A DNA stretch of 37,997 nucleotides from Microbacterium sp. K24 (GCF_004794465.1 NZ_SSDJ01000153.1:1-37997); one strand, 5' to 3'; counted from the stretch's first letter, positions 23,468-31,679 are shown. The notes: a model not told the origin generated them from the letters alone. Program-made: numbers and translations.

Positions 23468-24327
23468 CGTTCCTTCTCCTCTGCCCAGGTGGTGGCGCGG
23501 GCGCCGATGATGCCGACGGCCAGCACCGTCACGACGATGAGCGCCGCCGGGAACAGCGACTGCTCGGGAGCGCCGGCGAGGATCGCCGCCTGGCCGCCCG
23601 CGATCATCGAGCCCCAGTCGGCGGCCGGCGGCTGCTCGCCGAGGCCGAGGAACGAGATCGCGGCCAGGTCGAGCATCGCGTACCCGAAGCCCACCGTCGC
23701 CTGTGCGGCGACGACGGGGATCAGCGCGGGGACCAGATGCCGGAAGCAGATGGCTGCGCTCGACACGCCCTGCACGCGGAGCGCGGCGATGTACGGCCGC
23801 CCCAGCTCGCGTGAGGCGGCTGTCTGCGTGAGCCGCGCCACGACCGGGATGTAGGCGATCGACAGAGCGACGACGGGCGCGACGAGCCCCTTGCCGAACA
23901 TGGCTACGGCGAGAACCGCCAGCACGAGCCCCGGGATCGCGAAGATCACATCGATCACGCGGGCGATGGTGCCGCGCACGATGCCGCCGAACCAGGCGGC
24001 GGTGACCGCGAGGGTCATGCCGAGCGTCGTGGAGAGCACCACGACGATCACGGGCGCGATGATGCTGGATGCCGCGCCGGTCAGTGCTCGCGACAGGATG
24101 TCGCGCCCCAGGTCGTCGGTGCCGAAGGGGTGCTCGAACGAGGCGGGGCCGTTCAGGGGGCCCGCGTAGAGCTGGTCGGGCGGATAGGGTGCGATCCAGC
24201 GTCCGGCGACGACGATCAGGGTGACGAGCGCGAGCACCACCATCGATGCGACGACGAGCGGGTCTCGCTGCGCGAGCCGGCGGGTGGCCGCCGGGAGGCG
24301 CCCCGCGGCGAGCTGTCCGACGCTCAT
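23464..24327 (-). CDS. ABC transporter permease, DppC/OppC type, system B
   Basis: A 287-residue permease. It shows one N-terminal helix (LVVASMVVLALVTLIVVAG), then IAPYPPDQLYAG, HPFGTDDLGRDILSR and the EAA loop YIAALRVQGVSSAAICFRHL, ending in ISFLGLGEQPPAADWGSM. These are the standard marks of DppC-type proteins. The ATG at 24327 overlaps the previous gene's stop. It should pair with the permease at 24324-25271. The PPAADWGSMIAGG region closely resembles PTADWGAMINEA of system A. Confidence 0.93.
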   Translation of the reverse strand: MSVGQLAAGRLPAATRRLAQRDPLVVASMVVLALVTLIVVAGRWIAPYPPDQLYAGPLNGPASFEHPFGTDDLGRDILSRALTGAASSIIAPVIVVVLSTTLGMTLAVTAAWFGGIVRGTIARVIDVIFAIPGLVLAVLAVAMFGKGLVAPVVALSIAYIPVVARLTQTAASRELGRPYIAALRVQGVSSAAICFRHLVPALIPVVAAQATVGFGYAMLDLAAISFLGLGEQPPAADWGSMIAGGQAAILAGAPEQSLFPAALIVVTVLAVGIIGARATTWAEEKER

Positions 24328-25271
24328 GCGCTCCTCCTCGATCGGGCCGAGTCGGGGTCGATGACCGCGCCGAGCAGGTCGGCGATCGCGTTGAGCACGA
24401 CGAAGAGGGTGACGAGCAGCAGCGAGACGATCTGCACCACGGGGAGGTCCTTCCTGGCCGCGGCCTCGGTGAGCAGCGACCCGACGCCGCCGAGCCCGAA
24501 CGCCTGCTCCGCGATGGCGGAAGCGGCGAACAGCCCGGCGATCGTCGTTCCCGAGATCGCGAGGATCTGCGGGGCGGCGTTGTGGAAGACGTGTCGACGG
24601 AACACCCGGTTCCACGGGATGCCGCGCACCCGCGCGGTCTCGACGTGCTCGGAGTGCAGCTGCGCGACGAGCGCACTGCGGGTCACCCGGCTGACGTACG
24701 CGATGAACATCAGCGCGAGCGAGACGGCCGGCAGGGCGAGATGCCAGAGCCGGTCGAGGCCTTCCTGCCCGGCGCCGAAGGTCGGGAACCAGCCGAGCGA
24801 GGTCGCGAAGATCCAGATCAGCAGGATCGCCATGATGAACGTCGGCAGCGCCATCCCGAGCGACGTCGCGACCGAGACGGCCATGTCGGTGCGTCGACCG
24901 CTGACGGCGGCGAGGATGCCGGAGCCGAGGCCGAACACCGCGATCAGTGCGGCGGTGAGCAGCACCAGCTGGAACGTCACCGCGAACCGCGCGCCGACCA
25001 GCTCGGCGACATCCGTCTTGTAGACGAACGACTGTCCGAAGTCGCCGGTCAGCACCCCGCCGAGCCAGTGCGCGTACTGCAGCCAGATCGGGTCATCCAG
25101 TCGGTACTCGGCGCGGATCGCGGCGACGAGCTCCGGGGTCGGACGAGCGCCCCCCGCCAGCGCCGCCACCGGATCGCCCGGCGTCAGCAGCAGCGCCGAG
25201 AAGATGATGACGCTGGCGAGGAACAGGGTGAGCACGAGTCCGCCCACCTTGCCGAGCACTGTCCTTATCAT
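24324..25271 (-). CDS. ABC transporter permease, DppB/OppB type, system B
   Basis: A 315-residue permease whose N-terminus GKVGGLVLTLFLASVIIFS and PGDPVAAL motif match the system A counterpart closely. The central SLGWFPTFGAGQEGLDRLWH and the EAA loop SEHVETARVRGIPWNRVFRR are also conserved between the two systems. Six membrane helices are expected. It follows the binding-protein gene after 31 bases and overlaps the DppC-type permease by four bases. Confidence 0.93.
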   Translation of the reverse strand: MIRTVLGKVGGLVLTLFLASVIIFSALLLTPGDPVAALAGGARPTPELVAAIRAEYRLDDPIWLQYAHWLGGVLTGDFGQSFVYKTDVAELVGARFAVTFQLVLLTAALIAVFGLGSGILAAVSGRRTDMAVSVATSLGMALPTFIMAILLIWIFATSLGWFPTFGAGQEGLDRLWHLALPAVSLALMFIAYVSRVTRSALVAQLHSEHVETARVRGIPWNRVFRRHVFHNAAPQILAISGTTIAGLFAASAIAEQAFGLGGVGSLLTEAAARKDLPVVQIVSLLLVTLFVVLNAIADLLGAVIDPDSARSRRSA

Positions 25272-25302
25272 GATGCGATTCCGTCTCGTCTGCCCGGCCG
25301 GC

Positions 25303-26949
25303 TCACTCGCCGCCGAGGTGCAGCGCCCACGGGGAGCTGTAGATGGCGACCGAGGTCGTGATCCCGGTGAGGTCGTTCGAGAGATAGGTGAGGTGGTGGG
25401 CGCCGGCGAGCGTCACCTGCAGCTGGTCGGCGGCGAAGATCTCCTGCGCCTTCACGAAGGCGTCGGCGGCGGCGACCGGATCGACGGAGGTGCGCGCGGC
25501 CTGCAGGTCGGCGGTCACCTCGTCGTTCGAGTATCCCGACCAGTTGAAGATGCCGCCCAGCTCGGCCGGCAGCATGAAGAGCTGCGGGTAGCCCAGCACG
25601 CCCGGCACCTCGAGATAGCCGACGGTCGAGACGAAGTCGACCCCGGCGCGCAGCTCCGGCGAGTAGAACAGGGCGCCGAAGTCGGCGGGCTGCCGCTCGT
25701 CGATCGTGATGGTGAGGCCGATGTCCTTCGCGGCGCTCTGCACGATGGCGGCGGTCTGCGAGAACTCCTTCGCCCCCGCGGGGATCGCCAGCACCAGGGG
25801 TACGGAGGTGTCGATGCCGGACTCGGCGATCAGCTCCTTCGCCCGGTCGAGGTCGACCTCGGGTTCCGGCAGGGCGTCGTAGGCGTCCTGATAGATGTCT
25901 TTCGCCTCCATACCGCCGAAGACGAAGGGCGGCACGATCGTCTTCTGCACCTCGCCGAGCCCTTGGAGGACGGTGTCGATGTACACCTGACGATCGATCG
26001 CGAGGCTCAGCGCCTGCCGCACCCGGGGGTCGGCCGCGGCGCCCTCGGCGGAGGTCGGACCGAAGCTGTACGAGGCTGTGGACGGCCCGACGATCAGCCG
26101 TCCTTCGCCGCCCTCAGCCTCGAAGCTCTGGCGGGAGCCCGGCGGCACGTTGAACGCACCGTCGATCTCGCCCGCCGTCAGGGCGGAGGTGAGGGTCGCG
26201 CCGTCGGTCACGAAGACGAAGCGGATGCGCTCGGTGAGCGGTGCGCCGCCCCAGTAGTCGGGGTTGGCGACGACCGAGATCTCGGTTCCCGGCTTCCAGT
26301 CCTCGAGCCGGTACGGTCCGGCGCACAGCAGTCCGCCTCCGGATGTGCCGAGCTCCTGGCCGGCGGCCTCGCCGAACGTCTGGCTCATCACGGCACCGCC
26401 GCCGCCGCCGAGGGCGTCGCGGAAGGTGGAGTCGGGTGCGGTGAAGTGCACGAGCACCGTGTCGGCGTCGGTCGCCTCGATGCTCGAGATGAGGGCGAAG
26501 GCGGCGTACCACTGCGAGGCGGGGGTGCGGTTGCGCTCGAGGCTGTAGGCGACGTCGGATGCCGTGACCGGCGTGCCGTCCCAGAAGGAGACGCCGTCGC
26601 GGACCGTGATCTCGAAGGTCAGCGGATCGATCCACTCGGCGGTCTCGGCGATTCCCGCCTCGAGCGAGAAGTCGGGCTCGACGGTGAGCAGGCTGTCGCA
26701 GAGGTTCGGGATGATCACGTTGGCCGAGGATGCCGGATCCAGCGTCTGCGGCTCACCCTCGACGACGGCCCAGGTGACCTCGTCGACGGGGGTGGTCGCC
26801 GCCGGAAGGGCGGTCACGAGCGACGTCGGATCGACCTCGTCGGCGGTGTCGTTCGTGCTGGTGCGCGGGGCGCAGGCGGTGGCGGCGAGAACGGTCGCGG
26901 TCGCCAGGGCGGCGACGGCGGTGAGCCGGCGTCGGGTGGTGCGGGTCAT
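25303..26949 (-). CDS. ABC transporter substrate-binding lipoprotein, family 5, system B
   Basis: A 548-residue SBP_bac_5 protein. The leader has TRTTRRR, a hydrophobic stretch and a weaker lipobox ATAC with Cys26, so it is probably a lipoprotein. Core blocks are IIPNLCDSLLTVEPDFSLEA (the NLCDSLL part), ITVRDGVSFWDGTPVTASD, DPRVRQALSLAIDRQVY and a C-terminal FNWSGYSNDEV. It resembles the system A binding protein throughout but with many loop differences, so the ligands may differ. An 87-base gap separates it from DUF3237 upstream and carries two 14-bp direct repeats; GAGAGGAC precedes the ATG. It provides substrate capture outside the membrane. Confidence 0.92.
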   Translation of the reverse strand: MTRTTRRRLTAVAALATATVLAATACAPRTSTNDTADEVDPTSLVTALPAATTPVDEVTWAVVEGEPQTLDPASSANVIIPNLCDSLLTVEPDFSLEAGIAETAEWIDPLTFEITVRDGVSFWDGTPVTASDVAYSLERNRTPASQWYAAFALISSIEATDADTVLVHFTAPDSTFRDALGGGGGAVMSQTFGEAAGQELGTSGGGLLCAGPYRLEDWKPGTEISVVANPDYWGGAPLTERIRFVFVTDGATLTSALTAGEIDGAFNVPPGSRQSFEAEGGEGRLIVGPSTASYSFGPTSAEGAAADPRVRQALSLAIDRQVYIDTVLQGLGEVQKTIVPPFVFGGMEAKDIYQDAYDALPEPEVDLDRAKELIAESGIDTSVPLVLAIPAGAKEFSQTAAIVQSAAKDIGLTITIDERQPADFGALFYSPELRAGVDFVSTVGYLEVPGVLGYPQLFMLPAELGGIFNWSGYSNDEVTADLQAARTSVDPVAAADAFVKAQEIFAADQLQVTLAGAHHLTYLSNDLTGITTSVAIYSSPWALHLGGE

Positions 26950-26975
26950 GTCGGGGTCCTCTCGGGTGCGTGCAA

Positions 26976-27008
26976 CGGAGGTGGTGCGGCGGTGCGGAGG
27001 TGGTGCGG
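26976..27008. repeat. Pair of 14-bp direct repeats in the DUF3237-binding protein gap
   Basis: CGGAGGTGGTGCGG occurs at 26976-26989 and 26995-27008, 19 bases apart. It is a short G-rich duplication with no assigned role. Confidence 0.65.
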
Positions 27009-27036
27009 GTCGTACGGGTCTTGAGGGATGTGGCGG

Positions 27037-27483
27037 TCAGCGGACGACGTAGATGCGGATGCAGATCTGCTCGTCCTCATCGCGGGCCAGGCCGATGAAC
27101 TGATTGCGGCTGAGCCAGCTGTGGGCCGGAGCATCCGTCTGGAACACGGGGGCCGTGCGGAAGTACGGCTCTCCGTCGCCCTCGTCGCGGTAGTAGCCGC
27201 GGTTGAGGATGTCGATCGCCGAGCCGTCCTCTGCTCGGAGCAGGTACCGCGCCTCGAGCTGGAAGGTGCCGTCGCGCTCGACGGACCAGTCGCCCCCGCC
27301 GGGCAGCACGACGCCGCGGAGCAGGGGGCCGTCGACCGTGCCCCCGGTGATGGGGGTGAAGGCGAGCACCTCGTGGGGTCCGCGTCCGAGATGGATGTCG
27401 GTGTCGACGTCGACGCGGATCTCGAAGGCGTATTCGAGGACCGGCTCCGGCAGGCCGGATGCCGAGGCGGTGGGGTCGGTCAT
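27037..27483 (-). CDS. DUF3237 protein (paralogue 3 of 3)
   Basis: A 148-residue DUF3237 protein. Conserved blocks are LEYAFEIRVDV, LGRG, FTPITGGTVDG, GVVLPGGGDWSVE, ARYLLRAEDG, ILNRGYY, PYFRTAPVFQTD and NQFIGLAR. These line up almost block for block with paralogue 2, so the two copies in this operon probably arose from one duplication and flank the importer genes. The start at 27483 overlaps the stop of the CocE-type hydrolase gene (ATGA), with AAGGAG upstream. Unknown function; tight coupling to a hydrolase suggests a shared substrate. Confidence 0.88.
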   Translation of the reverse strand: MTDPTASASGLPEPVLEYAFEIRVDVDTDIHLGRGPHEVLAFTPITGGTVDGPLLRGVVLPGGGDWSVERDGTFQLEARYLLRAEDGSAIDILNRGYYRDEGDGEPYFRTAPVFQTDAPAHSWLSRNQFIGLARDEDEQICIRIYVVR

Positions 27484-29138
27484 GACAGGTCTCCTTCGAG
27501 GACGGGCAGGCGGAGGGCGAGGCCGAGCGGCCCGCCGAGGGTCAGATGCTGCCGGTTGACGGCGGTGGGGCCGCCGGCCCACGGGTCGGCACCCGTGCCG
27601 GTCTGCGGCAGGAACTCGGGGTAGTCGCTGCTCGACACGTGCAGACGCAGGCGGTGGCCGGCGGGCACGCGGTAGCCGATCTGTCCGAGGTCGATGTCGA
27701 GTTCGGCGGGCTCCATGGCGTCGGCCACCTGCCGCTGACCGCGGGCGATCCGCAGCGCCGTGCCGTCGGGGGCGACGTCGAGCAGGCGCAGGAAGACGTC
27801 CATCACAGGGCCGTCGGAGCGAACGCGCACAGCTGCTCGCACGGGGCCGGCGAGATCGACGTCGCCGTCGAGCGGTGCGGTGCTGAAGACGAGCACGTCG
27901 TCGCGGTCGCCGAGCGGCGCCTCGTCGGGAAGCTCCAGCAGGAAGGAGAACGCGTCCGCCGCGCTCGACGGTACGAGGTCCGTCGGATCGTGCGACCAGC
28001 CGATCTCGGTCGACGCCGAGGCATCGGCATCCGTCGTCAGTCCGCCGTCGGCGGTCGCCCGCAGCTCGACGGAGCGGACGCCGGCGGGCGGCCAGGTCGA
28101 CGCGACGCGGTTCTCCGTCGTGTTCGCGAGGTTCCAGTGCACCGGGGGGATATCGGCGGGGGAGCCGTTGCCGCGCAGGTACACCTCGAAGAAGTCGAGA
28201 GCGGGGTCGAGCGTCCGCGGCAGGAGCGCGCGTACCTGCTCCTCGGTGCGCTCGGCGACCCGGTCCTCGTCCGCGGAGAGCAGTTCGTAGCCCTCGTGGT
28301 CGATCGACTCGATGCGCAGGTGGTGGTGCGCGGCCCAGGACGGATGCCTCTCGATCTCGGCGACGTCGGCCCACGACAGGGGGGCGCAGTTGTCCCACCA
28401 CCCGATCGTGTGCAGCACGGGGATGGAACGCGCCGCGAAGGGCGTGCCCAGCGGGAAGCGGGGGAGGTGCACGGGCCGCGGGTACCACTGGTCGTAGGAG
28501 ATCGAGCGTTCGCCGGCGGCGGCGAGGAAGTCCTCGACCTGGGCGGCGAAGTCGCGGCGCGACCAGTCGGGCTCCCAGAGGAAGGTGTCGTTGCCGTGGA
28601 AGTGGCTGACCGGATACAGGTAGGTGATCGCCCATTCCACGTTCGAGACGCGCTCGCCCGCATGACGGCGCACCGGCTCGCCCAGGCCCGTGCCCGTCAC
28701 CCGCGGCGCGATCGCCTTGAGTGCGGGGTGGCCGCTCGCCGCCGCGGCCCACTGCGTGTACCCGTAGTAGCTGTCGCCCCACATCACGACGCGGCCGTTC
28801 GACCACGGCTGCTGCACGATCCAGTCGAGCGTGTCCTCGCCGTCGCGCACCTCGTTCACGAAGAGCAGCGCCTCGCCCTCGGAGCGGAACTTCCCCCGCA
28901 CGTCCTGCGCCACCACGCGGTATCCGTGGGCGAGGAAGTACTCCGCGATGAGCGGGATGTACGTGTAGGCGCCGCTCTTGTCGTAGGGGAGTCGGATGAG
29001 GACGGTGTCACCCGCCTCGGTCTCGGCGTCCGGCAGGTAGACGTCGGCGGCGAGCATCACGCCGTCGCGCATGCGAACGCGGGCGGGGCGGGCGAGATCG
29101 CTCTCGGGTGCCGCCGTGATGCGGAGGTAGTCCGTCAT
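27480..29138 (-). CDS. CocE/NonD-family hydrolase (X-Pro dipeptidyl-peptidase-like)
   Basis: A 552-residue hydrolase. The N-terminal alpha/beta domain has RMRDGVMLAADVYLP, the strand RLPYDKSGAYTY, VVAQDVRGKFRSEGE and the nucleophile motif GDSYYG with Ser123. The HTIGWWDNCA segment corresponds to the GWYD block with the catalytic Asp, and SIDHEGYELL offers a candidate His. The C-terminal third (from about residue 340) is the jelly-roll domain of X-Pro dipeptidyl-peptidases, ending in RLPVLEGDLS. Members cleave acyl esters (cocaine esterase) or peptide bonds after proline. No signal peptide, so it acts in the cytoplasm. It is the first gene of the eight-gene minus-strand operon and is preceded by GAAGGAGAG and a good promoter. 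Confidence 0.92.
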   Translation of the reverse strand: MTDYLRITAAPESDLARPARVRMRDGVMLAADVYLPDAETEAGDTVLIRLPYDKSGAYTYIPLIAEYFLAHGYRVVAQDVRGKFRSEGEALLFVNEVRDGEDTLDWIVQQPWSNGRVVMWGDSYYGYTQWAAAASGHPALKAIAPRVTGTGLGEPVRRHAGERVSNVEWAITYLYPVSHFHGNDTFLWEPDWSRRDFAAQVEDFLAAAGERSISYDQWYPRPVHLPRFPLGTPFAARSIPVLHTIGWWDNCAPLSWADVAEIERHPSWAAHHHLRIESIDHEGYELLSADEDRVAERTEEQVRALLPRTLDPALDFFEVYLRGNGSPADIPPVHWNLANTTENRVASTWPPAGVRSVELRATADGGLTTDADASASTEIGWSHDPTDLVPSSAADAFSFLLELPDEAPLGDRDDVLVFSTAPLDGDVDLAGPVRAAVRVRSDGPVMDVFLRLLDVAPDGTALRIARGQRQVADAMEPAELDIDLGQIGYRVPAGHRLRLHVSSSDYPEFLPQTGTGADPWAGGPTAVNRQHLTLGGPLGLALRLPVLEGDLS

Positions 29139-29177
29139 GTCTCTCCTTCAGAGCCGATCCGCGGTGCGGGTGAACAC

Positions 29178-29206
29178 AACGTATGAGCGTCTGGGTTAAT
29201 AGTCAA
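29178..29206 (-). promoter_or_regulatory. Promoter of the CocE-DUF3237-ABC operon (TTGACT-17-TACGTT)
   Basis: On the minus strand, -35 TTGACT (29201-29206) and -10 TACGTT (29178-29183) are 17 bases apart, about 40 bases upstream of the start codon. The -35 overlaps inverted repeats at 29200-29229. Confidence 0.65.
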
Positions 29207-29229
29207 GTCCGACTAGACTAGAAACTTGA
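29200..29229. promoter_or_regulatory. Candidate TetR operator region with nested inverted repeats
   Basis: TCAAGT (29203-29208) and ACTTGA (29224-29229) form an outer repeat around CTAGACTAG (29213-29221), itself a palindrome; TAGTC/GACTA at 29200-29215 is another. The region overlaps the -35 of the divergent hydrolase operon and lies 41 bases from the tetR start. Exactly which element is recognised is unclear. Confidence 0.55.
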
Positions 29230-29270
29230 TAACGATTCGGATATCCTGCTCGAGGCAGGGAGGGGGACCC

Positions 29271-29840
29271 ATGGCACGTCCTACGGTCGCGGCGGAGCGT
29301 CGCGAGCAGATCATCGACGCCACATTGCAGACGGTCGCGCAGCACGGCATCGCCGGCACGTCGCTCGATCGCATCGCCGAAGCCGTCGGCATGTCCCGCG
29401 GGCACGTGCGGCATTTCGTGGGCAACCGCGATCAGCTGCTCGTGGAGACCGCGCGCCGCGTGTTCTCCGACGAGGCCGGCCGACTGACGATCCTGCCCGA
29501 CGAGGTGATCACGTTCACCCAGGCGCTCGACTTCCTCTTCGGCGAGGACTTCACGCGCTCCGACGCGGAGAACGCCGTCGTCCTCGGCTTCGTGGAGCTG
29601 TCGCGCACGACGCCCGCCATCGCCGAGATCCTGGCCGAGGCGTACGCGAGCACGCGCAGGACGCTCGCCGCCTTCGCCGTCACCGCCTATCCCGAGGCGG
29701 ATGCGGAGACCTGCGAGTTCGTGGCCGACGCGACGCTGTCGGCCGCTCTCGGCAACGTGTTCATGGGCGACTTCGATCCCGACGAGGTGCGCACGGCACG
29801 CGTCCGCCGGGCCGTGGAGAAGCTCCTCGCGGCGATCTGA
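29271..29840 (+). CDS. TetR-family regulator, BetI-like, divergent from the CocE/ABC operon
   Basis: A 189-residue TetR-type regulator. The HTH is RREQIIDATLQTVAQHG, IAGTSLDRIAEAVGMSRGHV, then RHFVGNRDQLLVE (about residues 10-55). The GMSRGHVRHFVGNRDQL form resembles BetI-like members. The rest is a small helical ligand domain. ATG 29271 is preceded by a strong AGGGAGGGGG; the upstream start at 29226 would add 15 residues with no conserved content. It is divergent from the eight-gene importer operon across 132 bases holding palindromes and the operon promoter, so it probably controls that operon. Confidence 0.9.
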   Translation: MARPTVAAERREQIIDATLQTVAQHGIAGTSLDRIAEAVGMSRGHVRHFVGNRDQLLVETARRVFSDEAGRLTILPDEVITFTQALDFLFGEDFTRSDAENAVVLGFVELSRTTPAIAEILAEAYASTRRTLAAFAVTAYPEADAETCEFVADATLSAALGNVFMGDFDPDEVRTARVRRAVEKLLAAI

Positions 29841-29847
29841 TCGGCTG

Positions 29848-29861
29848 CCGGGCCAGCCCGG
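29848..29861. terminator. Weak hairpin between tetR and cupin genes
   Basis: CCGGG-CCAG-CCCGG forms a 5-bp GC stem with a 4-base loop in the 30-base gap between convergent genes. No U tract follows, so it is at best a weak bidirectional stop. Confidence 0.3.
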
Positions 29862-29870
29862 GCCCGCGCC

Positions 29871-30236
29871 TCAGGCGATGTAGATCTTGCGCAGTGTCTC
29901 GGTCACGGTCCAGACCGTGCGCTGGCCCTCGGCGAGACGCACGACCGACCCGGGCCCGATCTCGAGGTCGGGCAGCGCCGGATCGTCGAACGCGATCGCG
30001 GCGCTTCCGGAGATCACGACGAAGACCTCGTCCGCTTCGACGTCGGATGCCGTGCCCGGCGTCATCTCCCAGATGCCGATCTCGGTGTCGCCCAGGGTCG
30101 CCAGCGCGGCGCTCGCCGCGGTCGGCGCCCCGTCGCGCACCTCGTCCGACGGAAGCGGGGTGTGGACGAGCAGCAGAGCCGCGGCATCCACTCCCGTCCC
30201 CGGAGCGAGGGTGCCGCCGTCGTCGCGCGCGCTCAC
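29871..30236 (-). CDS. Free-standing cupin protein (DUF861/Cupin_3, ureidoglycine aminohydrolase-like)
   Basis: A 121-residue single-domain cupin. The body reads IGIWEMTPGTAS, DEVFVVISGSAAIAFDD and IGPGSVVRLAEGQRTVWTVTETLRKIY, which matches the Cupin_3 (DUF861) profile including the terminal W.V.E..RK.Y signature. The usual E.. and H metal ligands are only partly kept (ADEVFV), so catalysis is uncertain. The GTG start at 30236 overlaps the FAD oxidoreductase stop (GTGA). DUF861 proteins often accompany amine-oxidation genes and sometimes correspond to the cupin half of PuuR-type regulators. A ligand-binding or enzyme role cannot be separated by sequence. Confidence 0.88.
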   Translation of the reverse strand: MSARDDGGTLAPGTGVDAAALLLVHTPLPSDEVRDGAPTAASAALATLGDTEIGIWEMTPGTASDVEADEVFVVISGSAAIAFDDPALPDLEIGPGSVVRLAEGQRTVWTVTETLRKIYIA

Positions 30237-31636
30237 GAGTCGAAGCCCATGCCGACGGCATCCAGCGTCTTGAGGAACAGGTTGCGCTTGCCCTCGTTGT
30301 GATCGGCCTGGTTCATCGCGGCGCGCACGAGGTTGACGCCGATCGAGGCGGCGGGCTCGGGCGGGAAGGGGATGGGCTTCTCGCGCACCATCTGGAGTTC
30401 GGTGCGCTCCGTCTTCTCGCCCGACAGCTTGTCGAGCATGACGTCGGCGGCGAAGCGGGCGGCACCCACTCCGAGTCCGGTGAAGCCGGTCGCATAGGCG
30501 ACGCGTCCGCGACGGGCGGTGCCGAAGAACGCGCAGAAGCGGCTCGACGAGTCGATCGCGCCGGCCCACCGGTGCGTGAACCTCAGGCCCTCCAGCTGCG
30601 GGAACGTCGTGAAGAAGTGCGAGGCGAGCTTGCGGTGGCTCTCCATGCGATCCTCGTACTCCGGGCGCACCTTGCCGCCGTAGTGGTAGATCGCGTCGTA
30701 GCCGCCGAACAGGATGCGGTTGTCGGCGGTGAGCCGGTAGTAGTGGAACTGGTTCGCGCTGTCGGCGAGGCCCTGGCGGTTCGACCAGCCGATCGAGGCC
30801 AGCTGCTCGGTCGACAGCGGCTCGGTCATCAGCACGTAGTCGTACACCGGCACGGTCATCAGACGGTTGCGCTTGAGGAGCGAGGGGAAGACGTTCGTGC
30901 CGAGCGCCACGGCATCCGCCGTCACCCGGCCGCCGGGCGTCACCAGCGTGATCGGTCCCGATCCGTCGCCTTCGACGCGGCGCACCAGGCTGTGCTCGTA
31001 GATCTCGACGCCGAGCTCCGCCGCGACGCGGGCCAGCTCGAGGCCGAGCTTCGCGGGGTGCACCATCGCGCAGCCCTCGCGCTCCCAGGAGCCGGCGAGG
31101 AAGGTGTCGGAGTGCACCTCGGCCTGCACGGCCTCCTGGTCGAGGAAGCCCGGCTCGTCGCGGTACCACTCGACCTGGTGCGGCTCGACGGCCACCGCGA
31201 GCTGTCCGGTGCGCTCGAAGTCGGCCTTCATGTCGTACCGGGCGATCGTCTGCTCGATGCCGTCGAGGTTCTCGAGCCCCAGCTCTTCGAGCCGGTCGAT
31301 CTCGTCGGGCCAACGGGTCAGTCCGTTCTCGTGGCCGTGCGTGAGGCTCGCCTCGCAGAACCCGCCGTTCCGTCCGGATGCCGCCCACGCGATGCGCGAC
31401 GCCTCCAGCAGCACGACGCGGCGCTCGGGGTCGCGCTCCTTGGCGCGGACCGCGGTCCACAGTCCGGTGTACCCGCCGCCGACGATGGCGAGGTCGGCCG
31501 TGACGTGCCCGGTGAGGGACGGATGCTCGGGGCGCGGCACGTCGTCGAGCCAGAAGACGCCGAGCGCGGTGTCGCGCAGCGAGGCCTCGACGGCGATGGG
31601 GGCGGGCAGGCGGCGTTCGAAGACGGTGGTTCCCAT
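30233..31636 (-). CDS. FAD-dependent amine oxidoreductase (DAO family, gamma-glutamylputrescine oxidase-like)
   Basis: A 467-residue DAO-family flavoprotein. The dinucleotide motif is IVGGGYTGLW (Gly53-Gly58), then LLEASRIAWAASGRNGGFC with the ASGRNGG motif typical of PuuB/OrdL proteins. The central RTGQLAVA, a DQEAVQ segment, and the C-terminal HRWAGAIDSS and TGFTGLGVGAARFAADVM complete the family pattern. It should oxidise an amine (for example gamma-glutamylputrescine or a similar polyamine derivative) to an aldehyde with release of hydrogen peroxide. ATG 31636 is chosen because CAGGAG lies five bases upstream; the GTG at 31642 overlaps that site. It follows the Lrp gene by 43 bases and overlaps the cupin gene. 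Confidence 0.9.
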   Translation of the reverse strand: MGTTVFERRLPAPIAVEASLRDTALGVFWLDDVPRPEHPSLTGHVTADLAIVGGGYTGLWTAVRAKERDPERRVVLLEASRIAWAASGRNGGFCEASLTHGHENGLTRWPDEIDRLEELGLENLDGIEQTIARYDMKADFERTGQLAVAVEPHQVEWYRDEPGFLDQEAVQAEVHSDTFLAGSWEREGCAMVHPAKLGLELARVAAELGVEIYEHSLVRRVEGDGSGPITLVTPGGRVTADAVALGTNVFPSLLKRNRLMTVPVYDYVLMTEPLSTEQLASIGWSNRQGLADSANQFHYYRLTADNRILFGGYDAIYHYGGKVRPEYEDRMESHRKLASHFFTTFPQLEGLRFTHRWAGAIDSSSRFCAFFGTARRGRVAYATGFTGLGVGAARFAADVMLDKLSGEKTERTELQMVREKPIPFPPEPAASIGVNLVRAAMNQADHNEGKRNLFLKTLDAVGMGFDS

Positions 31637-31679
31637 GATCACTCCTGGTTTCCGTTTTTCCGTGGCGGGCGGGTGCGCG

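Noticed and set aside
21767..24676. Apparent 969-residue minus-strand protein with an Arg-rich N-terminal half fused to ABC ATPases
   Set aside because: Only the part from 23467 down encodes the fused ATPase. The rest is the wrong frame of the two permease genes, which have good membrane segments and ATGA junctions.
27037..28806. Apparent fusion of a long Arg-rich protein to DUF3237
   Set aside because: The upstream part is an off-frame reading of the CocE hydrolase; the DUF3237 start at 27483 has a ribosome site and an ATGA overlap.
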